From Rhodococcus triatomae BKS 15-14 (lineage in GTDB: Bacteria; Actinomycetota; Actinomycetes; Mycobacteriales; Mycobacteriaceae): a stretch of DNA of 64,000 nucleotides. A program made the position numbers and the translations under genes. How positions within the stretch are numbered: the stretch's first letter is position 1; the number at the start of each line of letters is the position of its first letter. The notes below the pieces were generated by a model. It saw only the letters and a program-made list of their open reading frames with translations. It was not told the origin of the DNA and ran no database searches. This document shows, in pieces, positions 45,010 through 53,379 of the stretch. Location of the stretch: assembly GCA_000341795.1 (NCBI GenBank), contig AODO01000054.1, forward strand, positions 62,001-126,000, written 5' to 3'.

Positions 45010-45437
45010 CCGGATGCGTCTTCTGTGACGTGATCTCGGGTGCGGCGCCCGCGCACCGGGTGTGGGAGGACGACGCGACGGTTGCCTTCCTCGACCGTCG
45101 GCCGGTGTTCCACGGTCACGTGCTGCTCGTACCACGGCTCCACGTGGAGACCCTCCCCGAACTACCGCAGGATCACCTGACTCCGCTGTTCGGTGTCGCG
45201 CAGCGCATCTCGACCGCCGTCGTCGAGGCGCTCGGCGCGCAGGGATCGTTCGTCGCGATGAACAACGTCGTCTCGCAGTCCGTGCCACACCTGCATGTGC
45301 ACGTCGTCCCGCGCACCAAGGGCGACGGCCTCCGCGGATTCTTCTGGCCCCGAACCGCATACGCGAACGATGCCGAGGCAGCCGAGGTCGCACGGCGCAT
45401 CAGCCGGGCACTGGGGTCGAACTCCACAGGCGGATGA
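45006..45437 (+). CDS. HIT family hydrolase
   Basis: 143 residues. N-terminal zinc-like Cys pair CVFCDVISG and catalytic histidine triad VPHLHVHVVPR; family members hydrolyse nucleoside phosphoramidates or dinucleotide polyphosphates. ATG 45006 overlaps the TetR stop, so both are translated from one message. The link to an adjacent flavohaemoglobin is only positional. Confidence 0.9.
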   Translation: MTGCVFCDVISGAAPAHRVWEDDATVAFLDRRPVFHGHVLLVPRLHVETLPELPQDHLTPLFGVAQRISTAVVEALGAQGSFVAMNNVVSQSVPHLHVHVVPRTKGDGLRGFFWPRTAYANDAEAAEVARRISRALGSNSTGG

Positions 45438-45909
45438 TCCCGTAGACGTTCACGATCACTCGGCCACCACGACGCCTGCCTGCGCATTCGACAGGCTTGT
45501 GACGAACCGAGAACATCTCCACTCGCATCGACGATTGCTGCGTGGCTCGATGGACAATTGGGCGAACGTCGTCCCGTCTGCCTACTCGGAGGCCATGCCG
45601 ATCCACTTGTCACCCGAACCCGCTGATCCCCCGGTCTTCACCAGCGGTTGGTCAACTGTGTCGCTGGTGTGGATCGAGGTTCTCAGCGCTCGCCATCGTC
45701 GTGCCACTGATCGAACCGACGGCATGGTTCCTCTTCGGCGCACTGCCACTGCGCCGAAGAGCGAAGGTGCAATAGATGCCGAAACCGGAGCGCCATCGTC
45801 ACGTCATTTCGCGATCGCGGTTGGAGGCGCCCAACACAGTGCTGTTCGGCGATCGCTGGTCACTGCTGATTCAGCGGTTGGAGTTCCATCGCCCCCTGCG
45901 AAAAGGGCG
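45438..45909. other. Gene-poor, AT-richer patch with one hairpin and a possible HxlR relic
   Basis: No convincing gene. A perfect 11-bp inverted repeat (TCTTCGGCGCA 45732-45742, complement 45750-45760) forms a terminator-like hairpin. On the plus strand from 45776 a frame reads LFGDRWSLLIQR, which recalls the GDxWSLLILR helix of HxlR regulators, but the rest of the domain is missing and codon use is not biased, so this is at most a decayed fragment. Other frames look random. Confidence 0.35.
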
Positions 45910-46140
45910 TCACGTCTCCAGCTGTTGCACGCGGGTTGCCCGGAATGCGTATCCGTCCTGTTCCCGTTGTTCCCAGTCGAGATCGACTGTCGCACCCACG
46001 GTCAACGCACGGAATCCGGTCCCATCGATGTTGCTGTAGTGAGCCCAACATCCGCCAGGGGTGTCAGGGGAGTCCAGCACTCCCCACCCGAGCTCGGCGT
46101 GCCACTCCCGCACCTTTCCCCTTGTACGTCCCACGAGCAT
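45910..46140 (-). CDS. Divergent cold-shock-domain protein
   Basis: 76 residues. GKVREWHAELGWGVLDSPD corresponds to the first strands and RNP1 of CspA (usually KGFGFI), CWAHYSNIDGTGFR to RNP2 and the following loop, and VDLDWEQREQDGYAFRATRV to the last strands. RNP1 and RNP2 aromatic residues are partly replaced, so nucleic-acid binding may differ from CspA. ATG 46140 was chosen; the frame continues to 46257 without similarity. Its base composition is lower in GC than neighbouring genes. A hairpin at 45732-45760 may terminate it. Confidence 0.7.
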   Translation of the reverse strand: MLVGRTRGKVREWHAELGWGVLDSPDTPGGCWAHYSNIDGTGFRALTVGATVDLDWEQREQDGYAFRATRVQQLET

Positions 46141-46527
46141 GACGATCTCACGACTCGGCAAGGAAAGACTGTCCGAAACGCCCAACTTCGGAGCGACGCT
46201 CGTTCTTCGGCCAAAGATCGACCGCTGTCCAAACTGACGATGGCGCTGCAGCATCATCGATCAGCGTGTAGCCAGGATGGATTGAGCTTCTGAATTGTGT
46301 CCCCTCATGCATCTCCCGACGGGCCTCGGCTTCAGTGCTCATGCTGGCCCGCTCTATACGCTCCGCACACAGTTTCGCGTCGAGCGAATCGAATGCCCTC
46401 CTTCCTCGCGGCCTTCCCCGACGCCTCGTCCCCTTTGAGGCCGATCGCCGCTGCGCCGCCTGTCTCATTGAGCCCGGCCAATACTTACCGCCGGACTTCA
46501 ACCGCACGACAGAAATGAAGTGAAAGC
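46141..46527. other. Gene-poor stretch between cold-shock-domain and DinB-like genes
   Basis: Contains only short overlapping frames on both strands. A 63-codon minus-strand frame (46148-46339) ends 7 bp before the cold-shock gene but has neither biased codon use nor a recognisable domain. A 62-codon plus-strand frame (46335-46523) just before the DinB-like gene shows CAACLIEPGQYLPPDF, also unrecognised. Composition drops to 31 G+C in 60 bases at 46501-46560. Confidence 0.35.
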
Positions 46528-47025
46528 ATGAGGACCTACGGAATTACCAACGGCACCGAGCGAGCGGTCATCGAGAACATGCTCGATCGCAACCGCCAAG
46601 CACTCATCGAAACCAGATGCGGCCTGCCTGATACTGATGCACGCCGACGACTCGTCGTATCGTTGAGGACACCGATCTCATTGATCAAGCATGCTGCTGC
46701 CGCGGAACGGATCTGGTTCCAACGATTTGGAGCGGGACACCACGAATCCGAATGCGATGGCTACTCACGCCGCGACGAGGGCACCTTCGCCGTCTCGGAC
46801 GACGAATCGCCGGCAGACGTCATCGCCGAGTTCGAGCCCGCAAGCAAACGATCGCGTGAGATCGCGTCCGGCTTCGACCTCGACGACACCACGGGCAATC
46901 CCTGCGAGGGAACCGTCAGCATGCGGCGGACGCTGCTGACCTTCATTCAGGAGTTCGCTCGGCATGCAGGCCACGGAGACATCCTTCGCGAACAGATTGA
47001 CCTGCCCCCCTTCGGTCGGAGCTGA
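46528..47025 (+). CDS. DinB-like / DUF664 family protein
   Basis: 165 residues, four-helix-bundle DinB superfamily. Family features: LIKHAAAAERIWFQR (metal His on helix 2), DDESPADVIAEFEPAS, and the C-terminal FARHAGHGDILREQID with the second and third His ligands. In mycothiol-producing Actinobacteria such proteins are often thiol-dependent S-transferases; substrate is unknown here. ATG 46528 was chosen. Lower GC than the core genes and no operon partner, so possibly acquired. Just after its stop, the minus strand at about 47030-47150 carries a short GC-biased frame that may be a gene relic. Confidence 0.78.
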   Translation: MRTYGITNGTERAVIENMLDRNRQALIETRCGLPDTDARRRLVVSLRTPISLIKHAAAAERIWFQRFGAGHHESECDGYSRRDEGTFAVSDDESPADVIAEFEPASKRSREIASGFDLDDTTGNPCEGTVSMRRTLLTFIQEFARHAGHGDILREQIDLPPFGRS

Positions 47026-47245
47026 GCGTGCAGCTCGCGTGCGTCCTGCTGGAAGGTGACCGAGGCGGAGTAGAGCTCGCCGAAAGCCGCCCGCCGCGGG
47101 TCCGAGGCGAGCGGCCGCAGCGAGGATCGCGGGCAGCGCGTACGAGGGCGGCTGATCGGGCCGTGGTCGAACGGTCGGTGGCGAACACGCCACCAGATCC
47201 CGCACTGCTCCGCCGATTCTGGATGCCAGGCACACCACATTCTGC

Positions 47246-47266
47246 TACTGTCGAACACATGTTCGA
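47246..47266 (+). promoter_or_regulatory. LexA (SOS) box with overlapping -10 element
   Basis: TCGAACACATGTTCGA (47251-47266) is a perfect TCGAAC-N4-GTTCGA LexA box. The ATG of the HNH gene lies inside its spacer. TACTGT at 47246-47251 forms a -10 that ends 7 nt before that ATG, so transcription would start at the start codon and LexA would cover both. SOS boxes before members of this family (REP13E12 proteins) are known in M. tuberculosis. Confidence 0.82.
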
Positions 47267-49247
47267 TTTGGGGGATTCGACAGAGACACCGGGAGCGGCG
47301 CCTTCCGGTCTGTTGACGCGGGTTCCGGAGTCGAACTGGACCGACACACTCCGCCGGCACCACGCGGCGATTGCCCGCACACACTTCGCGGAAACCGATG
47401 CCGTCACCGTCCTGTATCTCGCGCGGTGCGCGGAGGAGGCCCGACGCGGACGAAACGACGCGATGCAAGGTGAATTCGTCAGTGCCGAGATCGGCCACAT
47501 CCTGCACCTCACCGAACGCAGCGCACAGCGCTTGATCGAGTTGGGCCTCGACCTGCGGTGGCGGCTGCACCGCACCTCGAACGCCTTCTCGGCCGGACGC
47601 ATCGACCAGGCGCGGGCGTTCGCGATCTCCGACGCCCTGTCGAACGTCTCCCCCGACAAGCTGGACCTCATCGAACAACTACTGCTCGACGATGCCGAGC
47701 ACCTGAACACCACCACACTGCGAGCGAAGGCCCGGCGGTTGATCGCGCGCCACGATCCCGACGGTGCAGCAGAGCGCAGGCGGAGCGCCGAGGACGATCG
47801 AGACGTCCGGTTCCGCACCAACGACGACGGAACCTGCGCCGTCGAGGGCACGCTCCCCGGGCCCGCCGGGCAGGTGGTCGCGATGCGTCTGCGCGCCATG
47901 TGTTTCGACGTGTGCGGTCACGATCCACGTACATTCGCACAGCGTCGAGCCGACGCACTCGTCGCACTTGCCGACGGCTCCGCCCGCCTGGCCTGCCTGT
48001 GCGATCGGGCGGACTGCGCCAAGCACACGCCAGTGCCCACCACCCGGAACCGTCACGACGAACCCACACCTCCCGACACGCGCCTCCCGGCCGACGACCA
48101 CCGCGCAGCAGCCGACGACCACTGCGCAGCGGCCCAGAACACCGCGAGCGCCGACCACCGCGCGCCCCACAACGGCGGCCGAACCACCGGAGCAGATTCG
48201 GGAGCGGCCGTCACCACCGGACAGGATCAAAGAATCGACGGCCACCCAGTGGCCAACCGGTATTCGACGTCCACCACTCTGTCGCCCCTCCCGCCCACGA
48301 CAATCCTTGTCGGCGTGAACATCACGACGCTCCTCGGCCTCGACGACCTCCCGGGGCACCTGGCCGGATTCGGCGCCATCGACGCGGACCTGGCACGCGA
48401 GATCGCCTCCGACGCCACCTGGCGACAGGTGCTGACGCTCACGGACACGGACCGTCAACTCGTCGTCGACGCCCTCACCGAACGACCGAGGCCCGACGAA
48501 TCGTCCACGGTCGAATCACACCCGGCGGATTCGTCCTCGCATCCACCGTCGACCGGAGTACCGGACGCACGACACGAACACGACGCACGTCACCACAGCC
48601 AGATTCTCGGACTCGGGCGATCACTCGCGGCCGCGGGCGTCACCCCAGGGTCCATTCGAGCACGCACCCGGACCCACCGCGAACAACTCACCTATCGCCC
48701 GTCGACCCGCCTGGCCGACGTCATCCGAACCCGCGACGGACACTGCCGGTTCCCGGGCTGCATCGTGCGTGCAGCGTCCTGCGACCTCGACCACACGATT
48801 CCGTTTGCCCACGACGATCCCGCAGAGGGCGGGCGCACTGTCGAGCAGAACCTGGCGTGCCTGTGTCGCCGCCATCACCGCCTGAAGACCGAAGGCCATT
48901 GGACGGTGCGGCAACTCAGCGGAGGCCGACTCGAATGGACGACCCCCGGCGGGGACACAGTGATCACCGCGCCCGGCGGCGCATTCGGCCACAGATCCGA
49001 CGACGAAAAGATCGCCGCCGCACACGGTCTCACGCTCACAGACCAGACCACCCTCGAACGACACTTCGGAACACACCGTGGCCGCGACGCTGTGACCGAC
49101 CTGTACTTTCTCGTCGAAGTTCACCGACCCCCGCCGAAGCACGCCGTCGACCTGCGTCAGGTCGTACTGCCACAGCGGGACATCGCTGTCACCTTTCCTC
49201 CGACCATCCGATCCCACGCACCGACCGTCGATCCGGCTCCGTTCTGA
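47259..49247 (+). CDS. DUF222 / HNH endonuclease domain protein (REP13E12 type), SOS-linked
   Basis: 662 residues from ATG 47259, which lies within the LexA box and has a -10 at leaderless spacing. The DUF222 domain occupies about residues 30-290 (RHHAAIARTHFAETDAVTVL; LTERSAQRLIELGLDL; GRIDQARAFAISDAL). A low-complexity Thr/Pro/His linker follows. The C-terminal HNH nuclease has CRFPGC, DHTIPFAHDD with His512, GGRTVEQNLACLCRRHHR. Intact, unlike many copies of this family. The frame is open upstream to 47028 but that part lacks similarity. Function is unknown; DNA cleavage during the SOS response is inferred. Confidence 0.85.
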   Translation: MFDLGDSTETPGAAPSGLLTRVPESNWTDTLRRHHAAIARTHFAETDAVTVLYLARCAEEARRGRNDAMQGEFVSAEIGHILHLTERSAQRLIELGLDLRWRLHRTSNAFSAGRIDQARAFAISDALSNVSPDKLDLIEQLLLDDAEHLNTTTLRAKARRLIARHDPDGAAERRRSAEDDRDVRFRTNDDGTCAVEGTLPGPAGQVVAMRLRAMCFDVCGHDPRTFAQRRADALVALADGSARLACLCDRADCAKHTPVPTTRNRHDEPTPPDTRLPADDHRAAADDHCAAAQNTASADHRAPHNGGRTTGADSGAAVTTGQDQRIDGHPVANRYSTSTTLSPLPPTTILVGVNITTLLGLDDLPGHLAGFGAIDADLAREIASDATWRQVLTLTDTDRQLVVDALTERPRPDESSTVESHPADSSSHPPSTGVPDARHEHDARHHSQILGLGRSLAAAGVTPGSIRARTRTHREQLTYRPSTRLADVIRTRDGHCRFPGCIVRAASCDLDHTIPFAHDDPAEGGRTVEQNLACLCRRHHRLKTEGHWTVRQLSGGRLEWTTPGGDTVITAPGGAFGHRSDDEKIAAAHGLTLTDQTTLERHFGTHRGRDAVTDLYFLVEVHRPPPKHAVDLRQVVLPQRDIAVTFPPTIRSHAPTVDPAPF

Positions 49248-49321
49248 CGCGTCAACACAGGCACCGGATCGACGACAGAACGGGCAGGAGTGCACTCGCC
49301 CCTTCTCCACTGGAGCTGATC

Positions 49322-49420
49322 ATGATCGGACACCTACCCGACCTGCCGTCCATCCTCGACGGCGACATCTGGGGCTTCCTCAGCTGGAACCCGTTCGCTC
49401 GGTGGTTCAACCAGTTCTGA
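49322..49420 (+). CDS. Small ORF, 32 residues, Trp/Phe-rich
   Basis: ATG 49322 has GGAG 6 nt upstream. The peptide begins MIGHLPDLPSILDGD and ends WNPFARWFNQF, with three Trp and five Phe. 28 of its 31 sense codons after ATG end in G or C, like real genes here. It lies 74 bp downstream of the LexA-boxed HNH gene and 67 bp before the DJ-1 gene, with no terminator-like hairpin seen before it. The sequence is amphipathic rather than a clear transmembrane helix. I do not recognise it. Confidence 0.55.
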   Translation: MIGHLPDLPSILDGDIWGFLSWNPFARWFNQF

Positions 49421-49448
49421 CACCAGTTCGACGACACCCGTGCAACCA

Positions 49449-49488
49449 CACGTTGACAGCATGCTGTCAACGTGACAGCATATTGTCA
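49449..49488 (+). promoter_or_regulatory. Two adjacent MarR-type operators
   Basis: TGACAGCATGCTGTCA (49454-49469) sits in a perfect 26-bp palindrome spanning 49449-49474, and TGACAGCATATTGTCA (49473-49488) is a near copy with centre 19 bp away. The second ends on the A of the DJ-1 gene's ATG. Consensus TGACAGCATRYTGTCA. The co-transcribed MarR protein is the obvious ligand. TATTGT (49481-49486) inside the second site is a possible -10. Confidence 0.75.
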
Positions 49489-50099
49489 TGACTGACACCG
49501 TGCACGTAGCCCTGTACGACACGTTCGTGGACTGGGAGATCGGCTATGCGATCGACCACGTCAACAATCCCGAATGGCAGAAGCAGCCGGGGCGGTACTC
49601 CGTCGCCACCGTCGGCGCGACCCTCGACCCGGTCACCACCACCGGCGGACTGCGGATGCTGCCCGACACCACACTCGAGGCGGTGCGCCCGGAGGACAGC
49701 GCGATGCTCATCCTCGCCGGGAACAACATCTGGAACACCGAACGGTTCACGCCGTTCGTGGACAAGGCCCGGGAGTTCCTCGACGCCGGGGTGCCGGTCG
49801 CCGCGATATGCGGCGCCACGGGCGGACTCGCCCTCGCCGGCCTGCTCGACGACCGCGCACACACCAGCAACGCCGCCGAGTTCCTCGACGGCCTCGGCTA
49901 CGGGGGCGGGTCCCGGTACGTCGACGAACCCGCCGTAACCGACGGCGACCTGATCACGGCGACCGGTATCGCGCCCGCCCACTTCGCGCAGGAGGTCTTC
50001 CAGCGTCTCGACCTGTACGAACCCGATGTCCTCGACGCCTGGTTCGCGCTGTACGGGCTCCGCGATCCGGCCGGCTTCCACGCGCTCGCCGACCGGTGA
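49488..50099 (+). CDS. DJ-1/PfpI family protein
   Basis: 203 residues of the class I glutamine-amidotransferase-like superfamily. Nucleophile elbow AAICGATGGLALAG with Cys near residue 107, early acidic residue in DWEIGYAIDH, and a general fold like YajL/type-1 amidotransferase-like regulators; the third catalytic residue was not identified. ATG 49488 abuts an operator; if TATTGT is the real -10, GTG 49500 (MHVALYDTFVDWE) would be the first codon in the transcript. The stop overlaps the MarR start (GTGA). Possible glyoxal/thiol stress role. Confidence 0.85.
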   Translation: MTDTVHVALYDTFVDWEIGYAIDHVNNPEWQKQPGRYSVATVGATLDPVTTTGGLRMLPDTTLEAVRPEDSAMLILAGNNIWNTERFTPFVDKAREFLDAGVPVAAICGATGGLALAGLLDDRAHTSNAAEFLDGLGYGGGSRYVDEPAVTDGDLITATGIAPAHFAQEVFQRLDLYEPDVLDAWFALYGLRDPAGFHALADR

Positions 50100-50566
50100 C
50101 CGAGAATCCCGACCAGCAACTGCTCAGCGGACTCGCACTCGCCTCGTTCCGTCTGAACGGGCAGTTCCTCGACGTGGCAGAGGTCCTGACACGACCCGTC
50201 GGACTGACCGCCGCGTGGTGGCAGGTTCTCGGCGCGGTGCTGCACACGCCCTCGTCGGTGGCGGACATCGCCCGCGAGATGGGCATCACCCGCCAGAGCG
50301 TGCAACGTGTCGCGAATCTTCTCGTCGACAAGGGTCTGGCGGAGTTCCAACCGAACCCGGCGCATCAGCGCGCGAAACTCGTCGCACCGACAGAGGCCGG
50401 ACTGGCGGCGGTGAACGGAATCGATCCGGCTCACGCCGATTTCGCCGCGCGGCTCGTCGGCGAGGTCGGCGCCGACGAGCTGGCACAGACCCTCGCGGGC
50501 GTTCGGAGGCTGTCCGACGCGCTCGACCGGCTCGCCGGGGTGTCGATCGACCGGATCACTCCGTGA
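50096..50566 (+). CDS. MarR family transcriptional regulator
   Basis: 156 residues. Winged helix-turn-helix in SSVADIAREMGITRQSVQRV and ANLLVDKGLAEFQPNPAHQRAKL (wing), residues 55-100. GTG 50096 overlaps the DJ-1 stop, so it is produced with it and probably autoregulates from the two palindromes at 49449-49488. No cysteine-pair redox sensor is obvious. Its last 11 bp overlap the convergent membrane protein gene. Confidence 0.9.
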   Translation: MTENPDQQLLSGLALASFRLNGQFLDVAEVLTRPVGLTAAWWQVLGAVLHTPSSVADIAREMGITRQSVQRVANLLVDKGLAEFQPNPAHQRAKLVAPTEAGLAAVNGIDPAHADFAARLVGEVGADELAQTLAGVRRLSDALDRLAGVSIDRITP

Positions 50567-51197
50567 GACCCACGACCTCGTCGTCGGTCAGGACGGTCTG
50601 CGGAATCCGGTTCGCCTCCCGGGCGAGCCGGACGGCGCGGTAGAGGGGCCGCTCCTCGAGCCCCGCTCCGCGGGCCTCGCAGCGCAACTGGCCGATCAGC
50701 ACGGTGGACATCGCCACCGCAGGCGCGAGTTCCCCCGACACCAGTCCGTCGGCGAGCGCCCGCAGTGGAAGCACCTCGAGTTCGCGGCCGCCGTCGTCGG
50801 TGTACAGCGCAAGCGGAACGGTGACCTGACGGTTTCCGTCGCCCACCTTGAGCGCCACCTGCGACACCCGGCCGCTGCGCACGAGCATCTCGGCGCTGAC
50901 GGCGTCTGCGAGATCGACGGACTTCGTGCGCACCCCACTGTGTGTGTGGATCACCGTGCCGCTCATCCACATTCGCCGACGGGTGGCGAGGAGCGCGGAC
51001 AACGCCGTCGGCAGTGCAATCACCACGGCGACGAGCGAGCCGACGCCCGGCCCGGTGAAGACGCCTACGATCAGCCCGATCACCACGCCGACACCGACCG
51101 CTCCGAATGCGAGCCGGCGCAGGCGCGGTGCGATCAGGTGAGCGGGGATCAGGTCCAGTTCGACGGCCCCGGCATCACCGGTCGGCAAGTGCGGCAC
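50556..51197 (-). CDS. Membrane protein with PH-like C-terminal domain, unknown function
   Basis: 213 residues: two adjacent membrane helices ([40 protein letters not shown]) near residues 28-70, then a soluble domain of beta strands and a C-terminal helix ([18 protein letters not shown]). GTG 51197 overlaps the hisS end by 23 bp; an in-frame TTG 51188 is an alternative. Same strand as hisS, so probably co-transcribed. No catalytic motif. Confidence 0.7.
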   Translation of the reverse strand: MPHLPTGDAGAVELDLIPAHLIAPRLRRLAFGAVGVGVVIGLIVGVFTGPGVGSLVAVVIALPTALSALLATRRRMWMSGTVIHTHSGVRTKSVDLADAVSAEMLVRSGRVSQVALKVGDGNRQVTVPLALYTDDGGRELEVLPLRALADGLVSGELAPAVAMSTVLIGQLRCEARGAGLEERPLYRAVRLAREANRIPQTVLTDDEVVGLTE

Positions 51198-52455
51198 CCA
51201 CTTCGGCGACCACGGAGTCCACGGGCACCTGCCGCTGATCGCCGGATGCGAGGTCCTTCACTCCGACGACACCGTCGGCGATGTCCCGCTCCCCCACGAC
51301 CAGGGCGATCTTCGCGCCGGACCGGTCCGCGGCCTTCATCGCGCCCTTCACGCCGCGCCCGCCGTACGCCATGTCGACGCGGATCCCCGCCGCGCGGAGC
51401 TTCGCCGCGAGGACCACCATCGACGCCTTCGCCTCGTCGCCGAGGGGCACGCCGAAGACCTCGCACCGCGCCGGCGTGGAGGCGGCCTTGCCCTCGGCCT
51501 CGAGCGCGAGAATGGTGCGGTCGACACCGAGTCCGAATCCGATACCCGACAACGGCTGCCCGCCGAGCTGCGCCATCAGTCCGTCGTAGCGTCCACCGCC
51601 ACCGATACCGGACTGTGCGCCGAGACCGTCGTGCACGAACTCGAACGTGGTCTTCGTGTAGTAGTCCAGACCGCGGACCATCCGGGGGTTCACGGTGTAG
51701 GGCACGCCGAGGGCGTCCAGGTGCGAGAGCACCTCGTCGAAGTGCGCCTTCGCCTCGTCCGAGAGGTGGTCGAGCATGAGAGGAGCGCCTGCCGTCATCT
51801 CCTTGACGTGCGGGCGCTTGTCGTCGAGAACGCGCAGCGGGTTGATCTCCGCACGCCGGCGGGTGTCCTCGTCGAGGTCGAGGCCGAACAGGAACTGTTG
51901 CAGGAGCTCGCGGTACTGCGGACGGCAGGTGTCGTCACCGAGCGAGGTGATCTCCAGTCGGAACCCGTTCAGACCGAGACCCCGGAAGCCGGCGTCGGCG
52001 ATCGCGATCACCTCGGCGTCCAGCGCCGGATCGTCGACACCGATCGCCTCGACGCCGACCTGCTGCAACTGGCGGTAGCGGCCCGCCTGCGGACGTTCGT
52101 AACGGAAGAACGGACCCGAGTAGCTCAGCTTCACCGGCAGCTGCCCGCGATCGAGACCGTGCTCGATCACGGCGCGCATCACGCCGGCCGTGCCCTCGGG
52201 ACGCAGCGTCACCGACCGGTCTCCCCGGTCCGCGAAGGTGTACATCTCCTTGCTGACCACGTCGGTGGACTCGCCGACCCCACGGGCGAACAGGCCGGTG
52301 TCCTCGAAGATCGGCAGTTCGATGTGCCCGTACCCGGCCAGGCGTGCGGCGCGGGTCAGGCCGTCGCGAACCGCGACGAACTCGGCCGACGCGGGCGGCA
52401 CGTAGTCGGGGACGCCCTTGGGCGCGGAGAACGCGGTGTTGGTGGACTTGCTCAC
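51175..52455 (-). CDS. hisS: Histidyl-tRNA synthetase
   Basis: Class II synthetase, 426 residues from GTG 52455 ([18 protein letters not shown]). Motif 2 [21 protein letters not shown], His-specific [12 protein letters not shown] and GGGGRYDGL, motif 3 [10 protein letters not shown], and the C-terminal anticodon-binding domain. The frame is open upstream without similarity. Order MBL hydrolase-hisS on the same strand matches Rv2581c-Rv2580c. Confidence 0.96.
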   Translation of the reverse strand: MSKSTNTAFSAPKGVPDYVPPASAEFVAVRDGLTRAARLAGYGHIELPIFEDTGLFARGVGESTDVVSKEMYTFADRGDRSVTLRPEGTAGVMRAVIEHGLDRGQLPVKLSYSGPFFRYERPQAGRYRQLQQVGVEAIGVDDPALDAEVIAIADAGFRGLGLNGFRLEITSLGDDTCRPQYRELLQQFLFGLDLDEDTRRRAEINPLRVLDDKRPHVKEMTAGAPLMLDHLSDEAKAHFDEVLSHLDALGVPYTVNPRMVRGLDYYTKTTFEFVHDGLGAQSGIGGGGRYDGLMAQLGGQPLSGIGFGLGVDRTILALEAEGKAASTPARCEVFGVPLGDEAKASMVVLAAKLRAAGIRVDMAYGGRGVKGAMKAADRSGAKIALVVGERDIADGVVGVKDLASGDQRQVPVDSVVAEVGAALADR

Positions 52456-52469
52456 GGCTCTACTTTTCC

Positions 52470-53150
52470 CTACTGCGCGTCGGACAGTCCAACCAGGAAG
52501 GGGTTCGACGCCCGCTCCTGTCCGATCGACGTCGCACCGCCGTGTCCGGGGAGCACCGCGGTGGAGTCGTCCAGGACCAGGAGTTTGGCCGCGATCGACT
52601 GGAGCAGCTGCTCGTGGTTGCCGCCGGGCAGGTCGCTCCGGCCGATCGAGCCGGCGAACAGCGTGTCCCCGGTCAGCGCGATCGGCACCGGCCCCTGGTC
52701 GGTGTCGGCGGTGGTCCTCAGCACCACCGAGCCCTGGGTGTGTCCCGGCGTGTGGTCGACCGTGACCGTGATCCCCGCCAGCTCCAGCACGTCGCCGTCG
52801 GCGAGCTCGATCACCTCGGAGGGTTCCCGGAACTCGGCGTCGCCGATCATCGCGGACAGCGCCGCACCCGTGCCGCGCAACGGGTCCGACAGCATGTAAC
52901 GGTCCTCGGGGTGGATGTACGCGGGGATTCCGAACTTCTCGCACACCGGTTCGACCGACCAGGTGTGGTCCAGGTGTCCGTGGGTGAGCAGCACCGCGAC
53001 CGGTGTCAGCGACTGCTTGCCGAGGAACTCGATCAGCGGCTCCGCCGCGTTCTGGCCGGGGTCGACGACGAGACATTCGCTCGCGCCGTCCTGCGCGAGG
53101 ATGTAGCAGTTCGTCTGGAAGGCGCCGGCCGGGAATCCGGTGACGAGCAC
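52470..53150 (-). CDS. MBL-fold hydrolase, glyoxalase II-like
   Basis: 226 residues. Metal-binding [13 protein letters not shown] (HxHxDH), [31 protein letters not shown] and the final [12 protein letters not shown] are intact, typical of hydroxyacylglutathione hydrolase-like enzymes; in mycothiol organisms the thioester substrate would differ. GTG 53150 was chosen with AGGAG 8 nt upstream; the longer frame to 53591 crosses the repeat region. Followed by hisS 14 bp later. Confidence 0.9.
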   Translation of the reverse strand: MLVTGFPAGAFQTNCYILAQDGASECLVVDPGQNAAEPLIEFLGKQSLTPVAVLLTHGHLDHTWSVEPVCEKFGIPAYIHPEDRYMLSDPLRGTGAALSAMIGDAEFREPSEVIELADGDVLELAGITVTVDHTPGHTQGSVVLRTTADTDQGPVPIALTGDTLFAGSIGRSDLPGGNHEQLLQSIAAKLLVLDDSTAVLPGHGGATSIGQERASNPFLVGLSDAQ

Positions 53151-53206
53151 GTCGATCGCTCCTACGTAGATGGTGTGATGGTCCCTGCACAGCCTATGTG
53201 CACGGC

Positions 53207-53265
53207 GGCGAGCCGCCTCGATCGCACATGGCGAGCCGCCTCGATCACACACGGCGAGCCGCTCG
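53207..53265. repeat. 23-bp tandem repeat, about 2.6 copies
   Basis: The unit GGCGAGCCGCCTCGATCRCA plus three bases occurs at 53207-53229 and 53230-53252 with three differences, and a truncated third copy starts at 53253. It lies in the divergent region between the MBL hydrolase and the first cyclophilin gene, 57 bp from the former start. Confidence 0.75.
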
Positions 53266-53379
53266 TTCGCGCGGGGTGGGGTTGTTTCACAGGTTCGGGT
53301 GGCACACTCGGTCACCGAGAAATCGGCGTCGGAGCCCCGGCGCCGGCGTGTGAGGGCACCGAACCGGAGGTAAGCAGCA

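Noticed and set aside
45776-46039. Plus-strand frame with GDRWSLLIQR as an HxlR regulator
   Set aside because: Only one helix resembles the family; the remainder is absent and it overlaps the cold-shock gene on the other strand. Kept only as a possible relic.
46148-46339. 63-codon minus-strand frame upstream of the cold-shock gene
   Set aside because: No codon bias, no domain and no clear ribosome-binding site; not called as a gene.
46335-46523. 62-codon plus-strand frame just before the DinB-like gene
   Set aside because: Its position is suggestive but the protein is unrecognisable and codon use is mixed.
49449-49474. The 26-bp palindrome as a transcription terminator
   Set aside because: It has no loop (perfectly continuous), no T-tract, and a near copy of its core follows immediately, which fits an operator pair.
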